A stretch of 64,000 nucleotides of DNA, taken from Amycolatopsis cihanbeyliensis. Its GTDB lineage: Bacteria > Actinomycetota > Actinomycetes > Mycobacteriales > Pseudonocardiaceae. Each line of letters starts with the position of its first letter. Position 1 is the stretch's first letter. Location: contig NZ_VFML01000001.1 in the NCBI RefSeq assembly GCF_006715045.1, positions 1,766,501 to 1,830,500 on the forward strand. Reading direction: 5' to 3'. The position numbers and the translations under genes were made by a program. Below are positions 34,922 through 43,221 of the stretch, one piece after another. The notes under the pieces were generated by a model that saw only the letters and a list, made by a program, of their open reading frames with translations, did not search any database and was not told the origin of the DNA.

Positions 34922-36573
34922 GCGAAACCGTGCCGATCGGCGAGGAGGAACTGGCGCTCGCGGACAACCGGGGGCTGCTCGAACGGCAGACCCGGGTACT
35001 GGACCTGCTCGCGTCCAGCGCCGGGCTCGAGGAGGTGCTGCGGGCCGTGACCGTGGCGCTGGACGAACTGCTGCCCGGGGCCCGCTGCTCGATCCTGTTG
35101 CTGGACCCGAAGCGGGGCACCCTCCACCATGGGGCCGCCGCGGGGCTGCCCGCCCGCTACCTGGACTCCATCGACAGCATCGCGATCGGACCCGATGCCG
35201 GATCCTGCGGCACCGCCGCCTACCTCGGCAGCCGGATCGTGGTGGCGGACATCGAGACCGACGCACTCTGGGAGGGCATCCGCGATATCGCCCTGCGGGA
35301 CGGGCTGCGCTCGTGCTGGTCCCAACCGATCTTCGGCCGGGACGGTGCGGTGCTGGGCACCTTCGCCGTGTACCACGGCCGGCCGCACACCCCTCCGGAG
35401 CGGGAGACCCGGCTGGTCGACCGGTTCGCCCATCTCGCCTCGGTCGCGATCGAACACGCCAACCTGTACGGCGCACTGGCCGAGAGCGAGGCCCGCTTCC
35501 GGCGGGCCTTCGAGGACAACGCGGTCGGCATGGCACTCGCCGACCTCGACGGCAGGCTCACCAAGGTCAACCGGGCGTTGCGGCAGCTCCTCCGGCTGTC
35601 CGAAAAGGATCTTCTCGGGGCTTCGATCACCGGCCTGGTACGCGCGGACAAAGTGGACGACGCCGCCCGGGCCCTGCGCGCGCTGGTGCGGGGCGCCTGC
35701 GAGAACGTCCAGTTCGAGACCGTATGCACGGCGGGGGACGGCGCCGAACTCGTGGTTGCCGCGACCGCCTCGGTCGTGCACGAGGCCGGCGGCCAGCCGA
35801 TGTACCTGAGCCTCAACCTGCTCGACCTCACCCAGCAGCGCGCGGCGGAGGCGGAACGAAGGGCGCGCAGGGAGGCCGAGGTCGCCCAGCACGCCGCCGA
35901 GGCTTCCAGCCGCGCGAAGTCGGAGTTCCTCTCCTCGCTCTCGCACGAGATCCGCACGCCGCTGCAGGCGATCACCGGCTTCGCCGAGCTGTTGCGACGG
36001 CTCGACCTGACCGCCGAGCGGCGCCAGGAGGCGCTGCGCCAGATCACCGAGGCCGGCGAGCATATTCTCGCGCTGGCCGACGACGTGCTGGATATCGCGA
36101 AGATGGAAGCGGGCGCGATCGAGGTGCGGTCGGAACAGGTTCGGCTGCGGCCGCTGGCCGAGGAGGTCGTCGCCCTGCTGGAGCCGCTGGCGAACCAGCA
36201 GATCGACCTGCGGCTGCGGGGACCGGACGTCGCTGTGCCCGCCGATCGGCGCAGGCTGCGCCAGGTGCTGATCAACCTGGTGACCAACGCGATCCGGCAC
36301 AACGAGCGGGGCGGCCAGGTCCTGGTGCGCACGGTCCGCGGGGAGGGCAGAGCCCTCCTCCAGGTGATCGACAGCGGCCCCGGGATCGACCACGAGCTCC
36401 AGCAACGACTGTTCGTCCCGTTCCAGCGACTCGACGCCGACCGCCGTGGTGTCCCCGGTGCGGGTCTCGGCCTCCCGCTGGCCCGCGGACTCACCGAGGC
36501 GATGGGCGGGCGGTTACGCATCCGCAGCAGCGAGGGGGTGGGCACCACCGCGGAAGTCGAGCTCCCCATCTAG
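34918..36573 (+). CDS. Soluble sensor histidine kinase with GAF and PAS domains
   Basis: A 551-residue kinase without membrane segments. A GAF domain spans about 27-182 (LLPGARCSILLLDPKRGTLH to HLASVAIEHANLY), a PAS domain about 190-310 (EARFRRAFEDNAVGMALADL), a short coiled linker, the dimerisation domain with phospho-acceptor His343 (SLSHEIRTPLQ), and the ATPase domain with N-box LVTNAIRHNERGG, G1 DSGPGID and G2 GAGLGLPLARGL. It phosphorylates the response regulator encoded just before it. The GAF ligand is unknown. Two DasR-like repeats begin at its stop codon and a chitinase gene follows. Confidence 0.9.
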   Translation: MSETVPIGEEELALADNRGLLERQTRVLDLLASSAGLEEVLRAVTVALDELLPGARCSILLLDPKRGTLHHGAAAGLPARYLDSIDSIAIGPDAGSCGTAAYLGSRIVVADIETDALWEGIRDIALRDGLRSCWSQPIFGRDGAVLGTFAVYHGRPHTPPERETRLVDRFAHLASVAIEHANLYGALAESEARFRRAFEDNAVGMALADLDGRLTKVNRALRQLLRLSEKDLLGASITGLVRADKVDDAARALRALVRGACENVQFETVCTAGDGAELVVAATASVVHEAGGQPMYLSLNLLDLTQQRAAEAERRARREAEVAQHAAEASSRAKSEFLSSLSHEIRTPLQAITGFAELLRRLDLTAERRQEALRQITEAGEHILALADDVLDIAKMEAGAIEVRSEQVRLRPLAEEVVALLEPLANQQIDLRLRGPDVAVPADRRRLRQVLINLVTNAIRHNERGGQVLVRTVRGEGRALLQVIDSGPGIDHELQQRLFVPFQRLDADRRGVPGAGLGLPLARGLTEAMGGRLRIRSSEGVGTTAEVELPI

Positions 36574-36601
36574 ACAATCCGGCAGGATTGGTCTAGACAA
36601 T
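36568..36601 (+). promoter_or_regulatory. Two DasR-like (dre) sites before the chitinase gene
   Basis: The sequence TCTAGACAAT occurs twice (36569-36578 and 36592-36601), 23 bp apart; the second is within the near-palindrome ATTGGTCTAGACAAT. This resembles the DasR element with core TGGTCTAGACCA. The first copy overlaps the kinase stop codon. The sites lie 47-80 bp before the chitinase ATG, where an N-acetylglucosamine-responsive repressor would act. Confidence 0.55.
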
Positions 36602-36647
36602 ACGGGAGAGTGCGGTGCCCCCCTGCCCACCGCCTCGGGAGGCCGTC

Positions 36648-38366
36648 ATGTCCCACGTCCTCGCTCGCCGCCTCGTGGCCTGCGTGGCAGCCGCACTGCT
36701 CGGGTTCGCCTTCCTGACCCCCGCTGCCCCCGCTGCCCCCGCCGCCCACGCCGCCGGGGAGACCGCGACCTTCGCCAAGGTCTCCGAATGGGGCTCCAGC
36801 TGGGAAGGCAAGTACACGATCACCAACGGCGGCACGAGCCCGATCACCGGCTGGCGGGTCGAGTTCGACCTGCCGGCCAACACCAGCATCGGTAGCCACT
36901 GGGATTCCCTGCGCAGCAGCGAAGGCGACCACCACGTCTTCACCAACCGGGAGTACAACGGCACCGTCGCCCCCGGCGCCGCGGTGACGTTCGGGTTCCT
37001 CGGCACCGGACCGGGCGGCCCCACCGACTGCCTGCTCAACGGCGCGGACTGCGGCGGTGACGGCCCCGGTGAGCCCGGATCCCCGGACGCGCCCGGCGCG
37101 CCACGGGTCACCGGCACCACCTCCGGCAGCATCACCCTCGCCTGGGACTCCCCCGGCGGCACGGTCACCGGCTACCGGGTCTACCGGGAGAACTCGGTCG
37201 AGGCGAGGACGACCGGCACCTCGGTGACGATCGAAGGGCTGCCGTCCTGCACCACCCGGACCTTCACCGTGACCGCCCACAACGAGTCCGGCGAGTCCCC
37301 CCGGAGCGCACCGGTCACCGCGACCACCACGGGCTGCCCGGACACCGGGTTGCCGCGGCACGCACTCATCGGGTACCTGCACGCCAGCTTCGCCAACGGC
37401 TCCGGCTACCTGCGGATGGCCGACGTGCCGGACTCCTGGGACATCGTCAACCTGGCGTTCGGCGAACCGACCTCGGTGACCTCCGGTGACATCCGGTTCG
37501 ACCGCTGCCCGGTCGCGGAGTGCCCGAACGTGGAGTCCGAGGCCGAGTTCATCTCGGCGATCCGAGCCAAGCAGGCACAGGGCAAGAAGGTGCTGCTGTC
37601 CATCGGCGGGCAGAACGGCCAGGTGCAGCTCACCACCGCGGCCGCGCGGGAGAAGTTCGTCAGCTCGGTGTCCGCGATCATCGACCGGTACGGGCTGGAC
37701 GGGCTCGATGTGGACTTCGAGGGACACTCGCTCTACCTCGAGCGGGGCGACACGGACTTCCGCAACCCGACCACACCGGTGATCGTCAACCTGATCTCGG
37801 CCCTGCGCACCCTCACCGACCGCTACGGCCGGGACTTCGTGCTGACCATGGCGCCGGAAACCTTCTTCGTGCAGGTCGGCTACCAGTTCTACGGTGGCAC
37901 CGGTGCCGGGGACAACCGCACCGGATCGTACCTGCCGGTGATCCACGCGCTCCGGGACGAGCTCACCGTGCTGCACGTCCAGGACTACAACTCCGGGCCG
38001 GTGATGGGCCTGGACAACCAGTACCACAACATGGGCGACGCGCGGTTCCACATCGCGATGACCGATATGGTCAAGGCGGGCTTCCCGGTGGCGAACACCG
38101 GGCACACCTTCCCCGGGCTGCGAGCGGACCAGATCGGGTTCGGCCTGCCGGCCGCGGTCAGCGCGGGGAACGGCTACACCCCTCCGGCGCAGGTGCACCA
38201 GGCACTGGACTGCCTCACCCGCGGGCAGAGCTGCGGCGGCTACACCCTGCGCGGCGGTACCTCCCCGGCTCTGCGCGGCCTGATGACCTGGTCGATCAAC
38301 TGGGACCGCTACTACGACTGGGAGTTCCAGCGCAGCCACCGCCCCTTCCTCGACGGCCTGCCGTAG
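36648..38366 (+). CDS. Secreted GH18 chitinase with CBM2 and fibronectin III domains
   Basis: A 572-residue exported chitinase. Signal peptide 1-36 (ends AAHAAG); CBM2-type chitin/cellulose-binding module about 38-135 with paired aromatic Trp residues; fibronectin III domain 150-228; GH18 barrel from 236, with the catalytic DxxDxDxE signature DGLDVDFE at 351-358 (acid Glu358) and the substrate-floor Trp in LMTWSINWD. It hydrolyses beta-1,4-GlcNAc polymers. GGGAGG precedes the ATG by five bases. The two DasR-like repeats upstream suggest induction by chitin sugars; the adjacent two-component system could be a second input. Confidence 0.92.
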   Translation: MSHVLARRLVACVAAALLGFAFLTPAAPAAPAAHAAGETATFAKVSEWGSSWEGKYTITNGGTSPITGWRVEFDLPANTSIGSHWDSLRSSEGDHHVFTNREYNGTVAPGAAVTFGFLGTGPGGPTDCLLNGADCGGDGPGEPGSPDAPGAPRVTGTTSGSITLAWDSPGGTVTGYRVYRENSVEARTTGTSVTIEGLPSCTTRTFTVTAHNESGESPRSAPVTATTTGCPDTGLPRHALIGYLHASFANGSGYLRMADVPDSWDIVNLAFGEPTSVTSGDIRFDRCPVAECPNVESEAEFISAIRAKQAQGKKVLLSIGGQNGQVQLTTAAAREKFVSSVSAIIDRYGLDGLDVDFEGHSLYLERGDTDFRNPTTPVIVNLISALRTLTDRYGRDFVLTMAPETFFVQVGYQFYGGTGAGDNRTGSYLPVIHALRDELTVLHVQDYNSGPVMGLDNQYHNMGDARFHIAMTDMVKAGFPVANTGHTFPGLRADQIGFGLPAAVSAGNGYTPPAQVHQALDCLTRGQSCGGYTLRGGTSPALRGLMTWSINWDRYYDWEFQRSHRPFLDGLP

Positions 38367-38403
38367 GAGAGGGTGCTTCCCATGAGGTTCACCGCAAGCG
38401 GAG

Positions 38404-38433
38404 CTGGCATGCCCTCCGGGTGGAGGGCGCCAG
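38404..38433. terminator. Bidirectional hairpin between convergent genes
   Basis: GCCCTCC (38411-38417) pairs with GGAGGGC (38422-38428) around a GGGT tetraloop, and the stem continues as CTGGC/GCCAG after a two-base bulge. It lies between the convergent chitinase and VKOR genes. Confidence 0.6.
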
Positions 38434-38509
38434 AACGGACGCCACCCGGCAGCGACGAATCGGCAAGTCCCTCGGCACTCCTCGGCGAAGGACGCGCCCG
38501 CTGAGCGCG

Positions 38510-39106
38510 TTACAGCAGTGTGCTCCAGTAGTTCCAGAACCGGATCAGGATCAGCACCACGATCACCAGGAACCACAGCACCAGCAGCAGGCTGTGGAAC
38601 CGGGCCAGCCCGGTCGCGATCGGCCTGCCCGCCGAGAGGTGGCCATGGGTGAGGTTGTGCAAGGTGGTGTACCAGAAGATCGGGATGGTCACCGCCCACA
38701 CCACCATGCAGTACGGGCACAGCGCTCCGATGTCGTACAGGCTCGCGTAGACCAGCCAGTGCACGAACACCACACCGAAGGTGCTGCCCACGAGCATGCC
38801 GATCCGGAACCACCGCGGCGGCTGGAAACCGGACAGCGACGCCACGCCGACCGTGACCACCACCGCGAAGGCGGCGATCCCGATCAGCGGGTTGGGGAAG
38901 CCGAAAGCGGCGGCCTGCCGGCTGTCCATCACCGAGCCGCAGGAGAGCACCGGGTTGAACGAGCAACTCGGAATGTAGTCCGGGTTACCGAGTTTGGCGA
39001 TCTTCTCGATCGTCAACGCGGCGGAGGCGACGAGGCCGATCGCGCCACCGATCAGGTAGAGCCAGCTCAGACCTCGGGTGCTCGGTGCGGGTTCGGCGCC
39101 GGTCAT
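38510..39106 (-). CDS. Vitamin K epoxide reductase (VKOR) family membrane protein
   Basis: A 198-residue protein with about five helices. The redox pairs are present: loop cysteines Cys48 and Cys56, and the CPYC active site at 130-133 next to the quinone-binding helix. In actinobacteria VKOR reoxidises DsbA-like enzymes and passes electrons to menaquinone, replacing DsbB. Its ATG overlaps the stop of the DsbA-like gene, which is the expected partner. N-terminal signal helix at about 12-32. Confidence 0.9.
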   Translation of the reverse strand: MTGAEPAPSTRGLSWLYLIGGAIGLVASAALTIEKIAKLGNPDYIPSCSFNPVLSCGSVMDSRQAAAFGFPNPLIGIAAFAVVVTVGVASLSGFQPPRWFRIGMLVGSTFGVVFVHWLVYASLYDIGALCPYCMVVWAVTIPIFWYTTLHNLTHGHLSAGRPIATGLARFHSLLLVLWFLVIVVLILIRFWNYWSTLL

Positions 39107-39834
39107 GAGTCGAGCGCTTCGTCCAGTTCGCTACGGAGCTGCTTGTCGACCTCCTGATAGGACTGGGCGCTCGGCTCGAATTTCGAGCCGTTGACGAACA
39201 GCGTGGGGGTCGAGTCCACCCCGGCCTCGCCGCCGTCCGCCTGGTCCTTCTCGATGCGCTGCCGCACCGCCTGCGAGTCCATGTCGTTGTGGAACTGGTC
39301 CAGGTCGAGGCCGATCTGCTCGGCGAACGCGTCGAACTGGCTCTGCGCGCGCTGCAGGTCCGAACTCGTCTGGCCGCTCTCGTCCACCGCCCAGGACTGG
39401 TAGTTGTCGAACAGGGCGTGATACATCTCGTTGAACTTGCCCTGCATGCCCGCGGCCTCGGCCGCCCGCGCCGCCGGCTTGGCGAGCGGGTGCATGTCCA
39501 GCGGGAAGTTGCGGACCACGAAGGTGATGCGGTCGGCGTAGTCCTGCTCGATCTGCTTGGTGATGTTCCGGTAGTACTGCGCGCAGGCAGGGCACTGGTA
39601 GTCCAGGAACTCCACCACCGTGACCTTGCTGTCCTGCACCTCGGTCAGCGTGTGGCTCTCCGGGGGACGCAACACCTCCGGCGGGACATCGCCCTTGGCC
39701 GCACCCGAGTCGCCGTCCTTGAACAGCAGCACCCCACCGATCACGACCACGGCCACGACCAGCACGAGGGCGGTCAACACGGTGTTGCTCGACAACCCGC
39801 GCTTGGCCAGCGGGTTCTGGTTCGCTTTCGGCAT
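39103..39834 (-). CDS. Membrane-anchored DsbA-like thiol oxidase
   Basis: A 243-residue protein with one N-terminal helix (18-37) and an outer thioredoxin-fold domain. The active site is CPAC (81-84) in VVEFLDYQCPACAQYY; the cis-proline loop is VDSTPTLFVNG. It introduces disulfides in exported proteins such as the cysteine-rich GH5 and protease found in this window. Overlaps the VKOR gene by 4 bp. ATG at 39834 starts MPKANQNP; longer frames upstream lack membrane character. Confidence 0.9.
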   Translation of the reverse strand: MPKANQNPLAKRGLSSNTVLTALVLVVAVVVIGGVLLFKDGDSGAAKGDVPPEVLRPPESHTLTEVQDSKVTVVEFLDYQCPACAQYYRNITKQIEQDYADRITFVVRNFPLDMHPLAKPAARAAEAAGMQGKFNEMYHALFDNYQSWAVDESGQTSSDLQRAQSQFDAFAEQIGLDLDQFHNDMDSQAVRQRIEKDQADGGEAGVDSTPTLFVNGSKFEPSAQSYQEVDKQLRSELDEALDS

Positions 39835-39871
39835 CGGCCAGAGCTTACTACCCGACCTCGTAGGATCACGG

Positions 39872-40459
39872 TTAGCGGTGGCGCGCGGCCGGTGGCAACT
39901 CGTGCTCCCCGGCGACCGGCCAGGACTCCGGGTCCGAACCCAGCCGGTCCAGCTCCTCGACCTGCCACCGGCACCATGGCGAGACCTCGGCCTGCCCACT
40001 CAGCACATCGGCGGCGAAGGTGTCCCATACCGCCCACCGGGTGTCCGCCACCTCGGCCGGATCGGGCTCGCCGGCCCCACCCGCCGTGGTGGCACGGAAG
40101 ACCGGGCACAGCTCGTTCTCCACCACACCGTTGTCCATCACGGCCCGGTAACGAAAGTCGGGCAGGACCAGGTCGAGCCGGTCCACGGTGAGACCGAGCT
40201 CCTCGGACAGCCGCCTGCGCACGGCCTCGGGTAGTTCCTCGGCGGGACCAGGGTGCCCGCAGCAGCTGTTGGTCCACACCCCGGGCCAGGTGCGCTTGCC
40301 GTGCGCCCGCTGCGTCACCAGCAACCGGCCCGCCGGGTCGAAGACATAGCAGGAGAAGGCGAGATGCAGCGGGGTGTCCGCGGTGTGCACGGCCGCCTTG
40401 GCCGCGGTGCCCGCGTACCGGCCCCCCTCGTCCACCAGTACCACTCGTTCCTCGTTCAC
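39872..40459 (-). CDS. idi: Isopentenyl-diphosphate delta-isomerase, type I
   Basis: A 195-residue Nudix-fold enzyme interconverting IPP and DMAPP for isoprenoid and menaquinone synthesis. The catalytic Cys67 lies in TNSCCGHP and the second catalytic Glu116 in VENELCPVF; the Nudix-like [13 protein letters not shown] helix carries the metal-binding glutamates. Length equals that of the E. coli enzyme. GTG start with GGAGG seven bases upstream. It stands 37 bp after the DsbA-like start, in the same direction. Confidence 0.93.
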   Translation of the reverse strand: MNEERVVLVDEGGRYAGTAAKAAVHTADTPLHLAFSCYVFDPAGRLLVTQRAHGKRTWPGVWTNSCCGHPGPAEELPEAVRRRLSEELGLTVDRLDLVLPDFRYRAVMDNGVVENELCPVFRATTAGGAGEPDPAEVADTRWAVWDTFAADVLSGQAEVSPWCRWQVEELDRLGSDPESWPVAGEHELPPAARHR

Positions 40460-40515
40460 CGGCGAACCTCCGTATTCGACTAGCTCGTTCCGGTCGGTGA
40501 TGACATCGGCCGACC

Positions 40516-40863
40516 TCAGCAGAGGGGATTCTGGTCGCCCTCCACCGCCTGCCGGATGTCCTCCGTCCCGGTTTCATGCAGTTGGACCAGCCCGCGACGC
40601 CGCATCCGGCGCGCCGCCAGTGCGGATCCGGTCAGTGCGGTCAGCCCACCGAGGGACCACGCCAGCGCGGGGCCGACCAGGATGGCAAGCACCACCACGG
40701 TGCCCAGCACCAGCAGGAACAGCGGGTAGACGATGGCCATCAACCGCAAGGTGGTGGACCACGCGCCCAACACGTTCCAAGCCAGCTGCAGTGCATTGTC
40801 CGGCGGCGGGCCGGGGTCCTGTCCGCCGTATGCGGACATTCGATTCTCGGATGCTCCGGTCAC
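40516..40863 (-). CDS. Small membrane protein, two helices, unknown function
   Basis: A 115-residue protein: a polar, Pro and Gly-rich N-terminus, then two adjacent hydrophobic helices ([21 protein letters not shown] and [17 protein letters not shown]) and a basic then acidic C-terminus ending [14 protein letters not shown]. The GTG at 40863 follows GGGGAGG; an ATG at 40839 is the alternative. No family recognised. It lies upstream of idi in the same direction. Confidence 0.5.
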   Translation of the reverse strand: MTGASENRMSAYGGQDPGPPPDNALQLAWNVLGAWSTTLRLMAIVYPLFLLVLGTVVVLAILVGPALAWSLGGLTALTGSALAARRMRRRGLVQLHETGTEDIRQAVEGDQNPLC

Positions 40864-41082
40864 GGTGCCGTTCCTCCCCCGAGCAGCGGCATGTTGATAC
40901 CTGCACAACGCCCAAGCGTCGATTCACTGTGACGTGCCGTTCGTAGAAACCACTAGGGAGCACGCACCGAACTACGCTCAGTGGCTCCGCCCGTGCGCTG
41001 AGCGGACGTCGAACGTTCGGTCAACCTAACCTCGATGGCGGATCCTCTACACACAGTCTCAGCACCTGCCCAGTACTTGATT

Positions 41083-41100
41083 CACGTGCTAGTGCACGTG
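41083..41100. promoter_or_regulatory. Palindrome CACGTGC-TAGT-GCACGTG inside a promoter-like spacer
   Basis: Perfect 7-bp arms around a 4-bp centre. A -35-like TTGATT (41077-41082) directly precedes it and TATGAT (41103-41108) follows, a 20-bp spacer that the palindrome fills. This is the arrangement of an operator for a repressor or a MerR-type activator. The regulator is unknown. Confidence 0.4.
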
Positions 41101-41238
41101 CATATGATCGTTGCACATCGACTCGGTCGGGTCATCTTGATCACCGCCCGTCGCATCGCGACCGCCTTTCGCCGACACGCCGGAACCGGGGGTGCCCTTT
41201 ACCGGCAAGTAGGCGCCAGTAAGCTGGAGTCACGTTGA

Positions 41239-41256
41239 CCTCAACCATGGTTTAGG
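41239..41256 (+). promoter_or_regulatory. SoxR-binding site (sox box)
   Basis: The 18-bp palindrome CCTCAACCATGGTTTAGG has the sox-box pattern (CCT-AA at one end, TT-AGG at the other) and lies 30 bp before the soxR ATG, following a TTGACC -35-like element. It suggests autoregulation. Confidence 0.65.
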
Positions 41257-41286
41257 TGAACTGCGAAGGATCGGAGCACGGGGGTT

Positions 41287-41742
41287 ATGGAAACGCCGAA
41301 GTGGAACCAGGCCGAGCTCACCGTGGGGCAACTCGCTACGCGCAGTGGCGTCGCGGTGTCAGCCTTGCACTTCTACGAACGGCAGGGCCTGATCAGCAGT
41401 AGGCGTACGGCCGGGAATCAGCGACGCTACCGGCGGGACATGCTGCGCAGGGTGGCGTTGATCCGGATCGCGCAGCGGGTGGGCATCCCGCTCGCCGACA
41501 TCCGGGACGCGCTGGACGAGTTGCCGGACGGCCGGACGCCGGGCAGGCGGGACTGGGAGCAGCTCTCCCAGCGCTGGCGGGCCGAGCTCGACCAGCGGAT
41601 TCACCGGCTCCAGCAGCTACGGGACGAGTTCAGCGACTGCATCGGCTGCGGCTGCCTCTCGATCGACCGCTGCCGGCTGGCCAACCCGCACGACGCACTC
41701 GGCGACCGCGGCGCGGGGCCGCGGCGGCTGATCGAGTCCTGA
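41287..41742 (+). CDS. soxR: Redox-sensitive MerR-family regulator SoxR
   Basis: A 151-residue regulator. The N-terminal MerR helix-turn-helix is at 11-50 ([22 protein letters not shown]), a dimerisation helix at 85-115, and the [2Fe-2S] cluster ligands are Cys118, Cys121, Cys123 and Cys129 in the [12 protein letters not shown] motif that defines SoxR. It senses redox-active compounds and bends the promoter spacer to activate transcription. A sox box lies just upstream. Confidence 0.95.
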   Translation: METPKWNQAELTVGQLATRSGVAVSALHFYERQGLISSRRTAGNQRRYRRDMLRRVALIRIAQRVGIPLADIRDALDELPDGRTPGRRDWEQLSQRWRAELDQRIHRLQQLRDEFSDCIGCGCLSIDRCRLANPHDALGDRGAGPRRLIES

Positions 41743-41787
41743 GCCCGCGGGATTGAAACGCTCGCGGGGCGGGCGCACGATTGTCGC

Positions 41788-42276
41788 GTGCCAACCAAAC
41801 GCAGGCGGCCGGTGCTGGACGAACTGGACGGGCTACTGCTCGCCGAGCTGCAGCGGGACTCGTCCAGGACCTTGCGCGAGCTCGGCGAGGTCGTCGGCCT
41901 CTCCCCCAGCGCCGTACAGCGGCGGATCGACCGCTACCGCACCAGCGGCCTGATCACGCGTGAGGTAGCCGTGCTGGACGCCGGCCTGAGCGCCACGGCG
42001 GTACTGACGATCTGCCTGGTCACCCTCCGGTACGAGTCCGACCAGCACCATGCCGAGGTGCGCGGCCGGCTGCTCGCCGCCCCCGAGGTGCAGCAGGTGT
42101 ACGCGGTGTCCGGTGACTACGACTACGTGGTGGTGCTGGCGACGGCCGGGATGGCCGAGTACCGGGACGCGGGCAGGCGGCTGTTCCAGAACGCGCCGAA
42201 CATCCAGCGGTACACCACCCTGGTCGTGTTCGACCCGATCAAGACCTCAACCGCGCTCCCGGTCACCATCGGGTGA
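41788..42276 (+). CDS. Lrp/AsnC family transcriptional regulator
   Basis: A 162-residue regulator: helix-turn-helix near 12-58 (LDELDGLLLAELQRDSSRTL, GLSPSAVQRRIDRYRTSGLI) and a RAM ligand-binding domain about 70-155 (VLTICLVTLRYESD to YTTLVVFDPIKTS). It binds DNA in response to an amino acid or related ligand. GTG start, 45 bp after soxR. Its last 30 bp overlap the 3' end of the convergent cyclase gene. Confidence 0.9.
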   Translation: MPTKRRRPVLDELDGLLLAELQRDSSRTLRELGEVVGLSPSAVQRRIDRYRTSGLITREVAVLDAGLSATAVLTICLVTLRYESDQHHAEVRGRLLAAPEVQQVYAVSGDYDYVVVLATAGMAEYRDAGRRLFQNAPNIQRYTTLVVFDPIKTSTALPVTIG

Positions 42277-43071
42277 GGTCACCGCGTACAGCTTCACGTG
42301 GTCCGGGACCCCCTTGGCCCGGAACCACAACCGCCGGCGCAGCCGGAATCGCGGATCGTTCAGCCGCCGCACCGCCGAGGTGGAAACCAGCACCTCGCCG
42401 GGCCCCGCGGCCGCGGTGACCCGCGCGGCGATGTTCACGTCCTGGCCGAAGTAGTCCGGGCCGAGCCGGCGCGGGACACCGACGTGCACCCCGGCCCGCA
42501 GGCGCAGGCGGTGGCCGTCCACCACCACGGCGTCCACCGCGTCCCGCGCCGCCAGCGCCGCGGCCACGGCGGCCTCCGGGTCGTGGAACACGGCCATCAG
42601 CCCGTCGCCGAGCCGCTTGACGATCCGCCCCCGCGCGGTGATCAGCGGCTCGGCCACGGCGCCGACCCTGCGCAGCAACTCCACGGCCGTGTCGTCGCCC
42701 GCGCGCAGCGTCCAGTCGGAGAAACCCGCCAGGTCGGTGAACACCACCGCGACCTCGGCCGGGGGCAGCTCCCGCGGGTACCCACCGGCCTGCCACACCT
42801 GCAGCGCGGTCAGGCCGAGCTCGCGCAGCGCGCTCGGCTGCTCGGCCGCCACCGAGGCCAGCCGTGCGCCGATCCGGTCGACCGGATCGGGGCCGGCGAC
42901 CGACAGCGGGTCGCCGTACCGGGCGTCCCCCGGCAGCCTGCGGCGCAGCCGTCGCAGCAGGGCGAGCAGCGGCGGGCTGGCGTCCACCCGCCCGACCAGC
43001 GAGCGCGCGCCGCCGCCGGTGCGTCGCAGCCGGTCACGCCAGGCACCACGGCCCCGGTCCACCGCGATCAT
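42247..43071 (-). CDS. Class III adenylate cyclase domain protein
   Basis: A 274-residue soluble cyclase. A basic N-terminal region of about 100 residues precedes the CHD domain. The metal-binding Asp113 (VVFTDLAGFSDW) and Asp156 (RLGDGLMAVF), the base-selecting Lys152 and Asp211, and the transition-state residues Asn213 and Arg217 (QDVNIAARV) are all present, which fits ATP as substrate and homodimer activity. The ATG at 43071 is taken; GTG at 43083 is possible. A perfect inverted repeat lies 22 bp upstream. Sensory input is unclear since no recognised N-terminal domain is present. Confidence 0.85.
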   Translation of the reverse strand: MIAVDRGRGAWRDRLRRTGGGARSLVGRVDASPPLLALLRRLRRRLPGDARYGDPLSVAGPDPVDRIGARLASVAAEQPSALRELGLTALQVWQAGGYPRELPPAEVAVVFTDLAGFSDWTLRAGDDTAVELLRRVGAVAEPLITARGRIVKRLGDGLMAVFHDPEAAVAAALAARDAVDAVVVDGHRLRLRAGVHVGVPRRLGPDYFGQDVNIAARVTAAAGPGEVLVSTSAVRRLNDPRFRLRRRLWFRAKGVPDHVKLYAVTSPDGDRERG

Positions 43072-43092
43072 CGCTCCACCCACCTCGGCTAT

Positions 43093-43111
43093 CTGTTACT
43101 CGAAGTAACAG
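43093..43111. promoter_or_regulatory. Inverted repeat, probable operator of the cyclase gene
   Basis: CTGTTACT-CGA-AGTAACAG: perfect 8-bp arms around three bases, 22 bp before the cyclase start on the other strand. The form is that of a TetR- or GntR-type operator; no such regulator is encoded next to it. Confidence 0.45.
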
Positions 43112-43136
43112 TACCGCACGCGCCCACCGGGGCACG

Positions 43137-43217
43137 CCCTGAACGTGGCGTTCGAGGCGTCAGATGTCCCAATAGTGCCGTTCGCGACGCCTAACGTCCG
43201 GAAAGCCACGTTCAGGG
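43137..43217. repeat. 81-bp dispersed repeat with 13-bp inverted ends, copy 2
   Basis: Same length and same terminal 13-mers as the element at 22271-22351, but inserted in the opposite orientation, with about seven substitutions. It lies between the cyclase gene start and the fumarylacetoacetase stop. Confidence 0.85.
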
Positions 43218-43221
43218 CACT

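Larger units (their letters stand above)
40864..41286. other. Intergenic regulatory region before soxR, about 420 bp
   Basis: No convincing gene. It contains, in order, a hairpin CGCTCAG/CTGAGCG (40975-41004), a palindrome within a promoter-like element (41077-41108) and the sox box (41239-41256). A 45-codon frame from 41104 has no recognisable protein character. Confidence 0.5.

Noticed and set aside
36570..38966. Minus-strand frame of 798 codons opposite the chitinase gene
   Set aside because: The plus strand has the chitinase signature and signal peptide; the antisense product has no protein character.
41035..41238. Plus-strand frame of 67 codons before soxR
   Set aside because: No ribosome site and it begins upstream of the promoter-like element; sequence is not protein-like.
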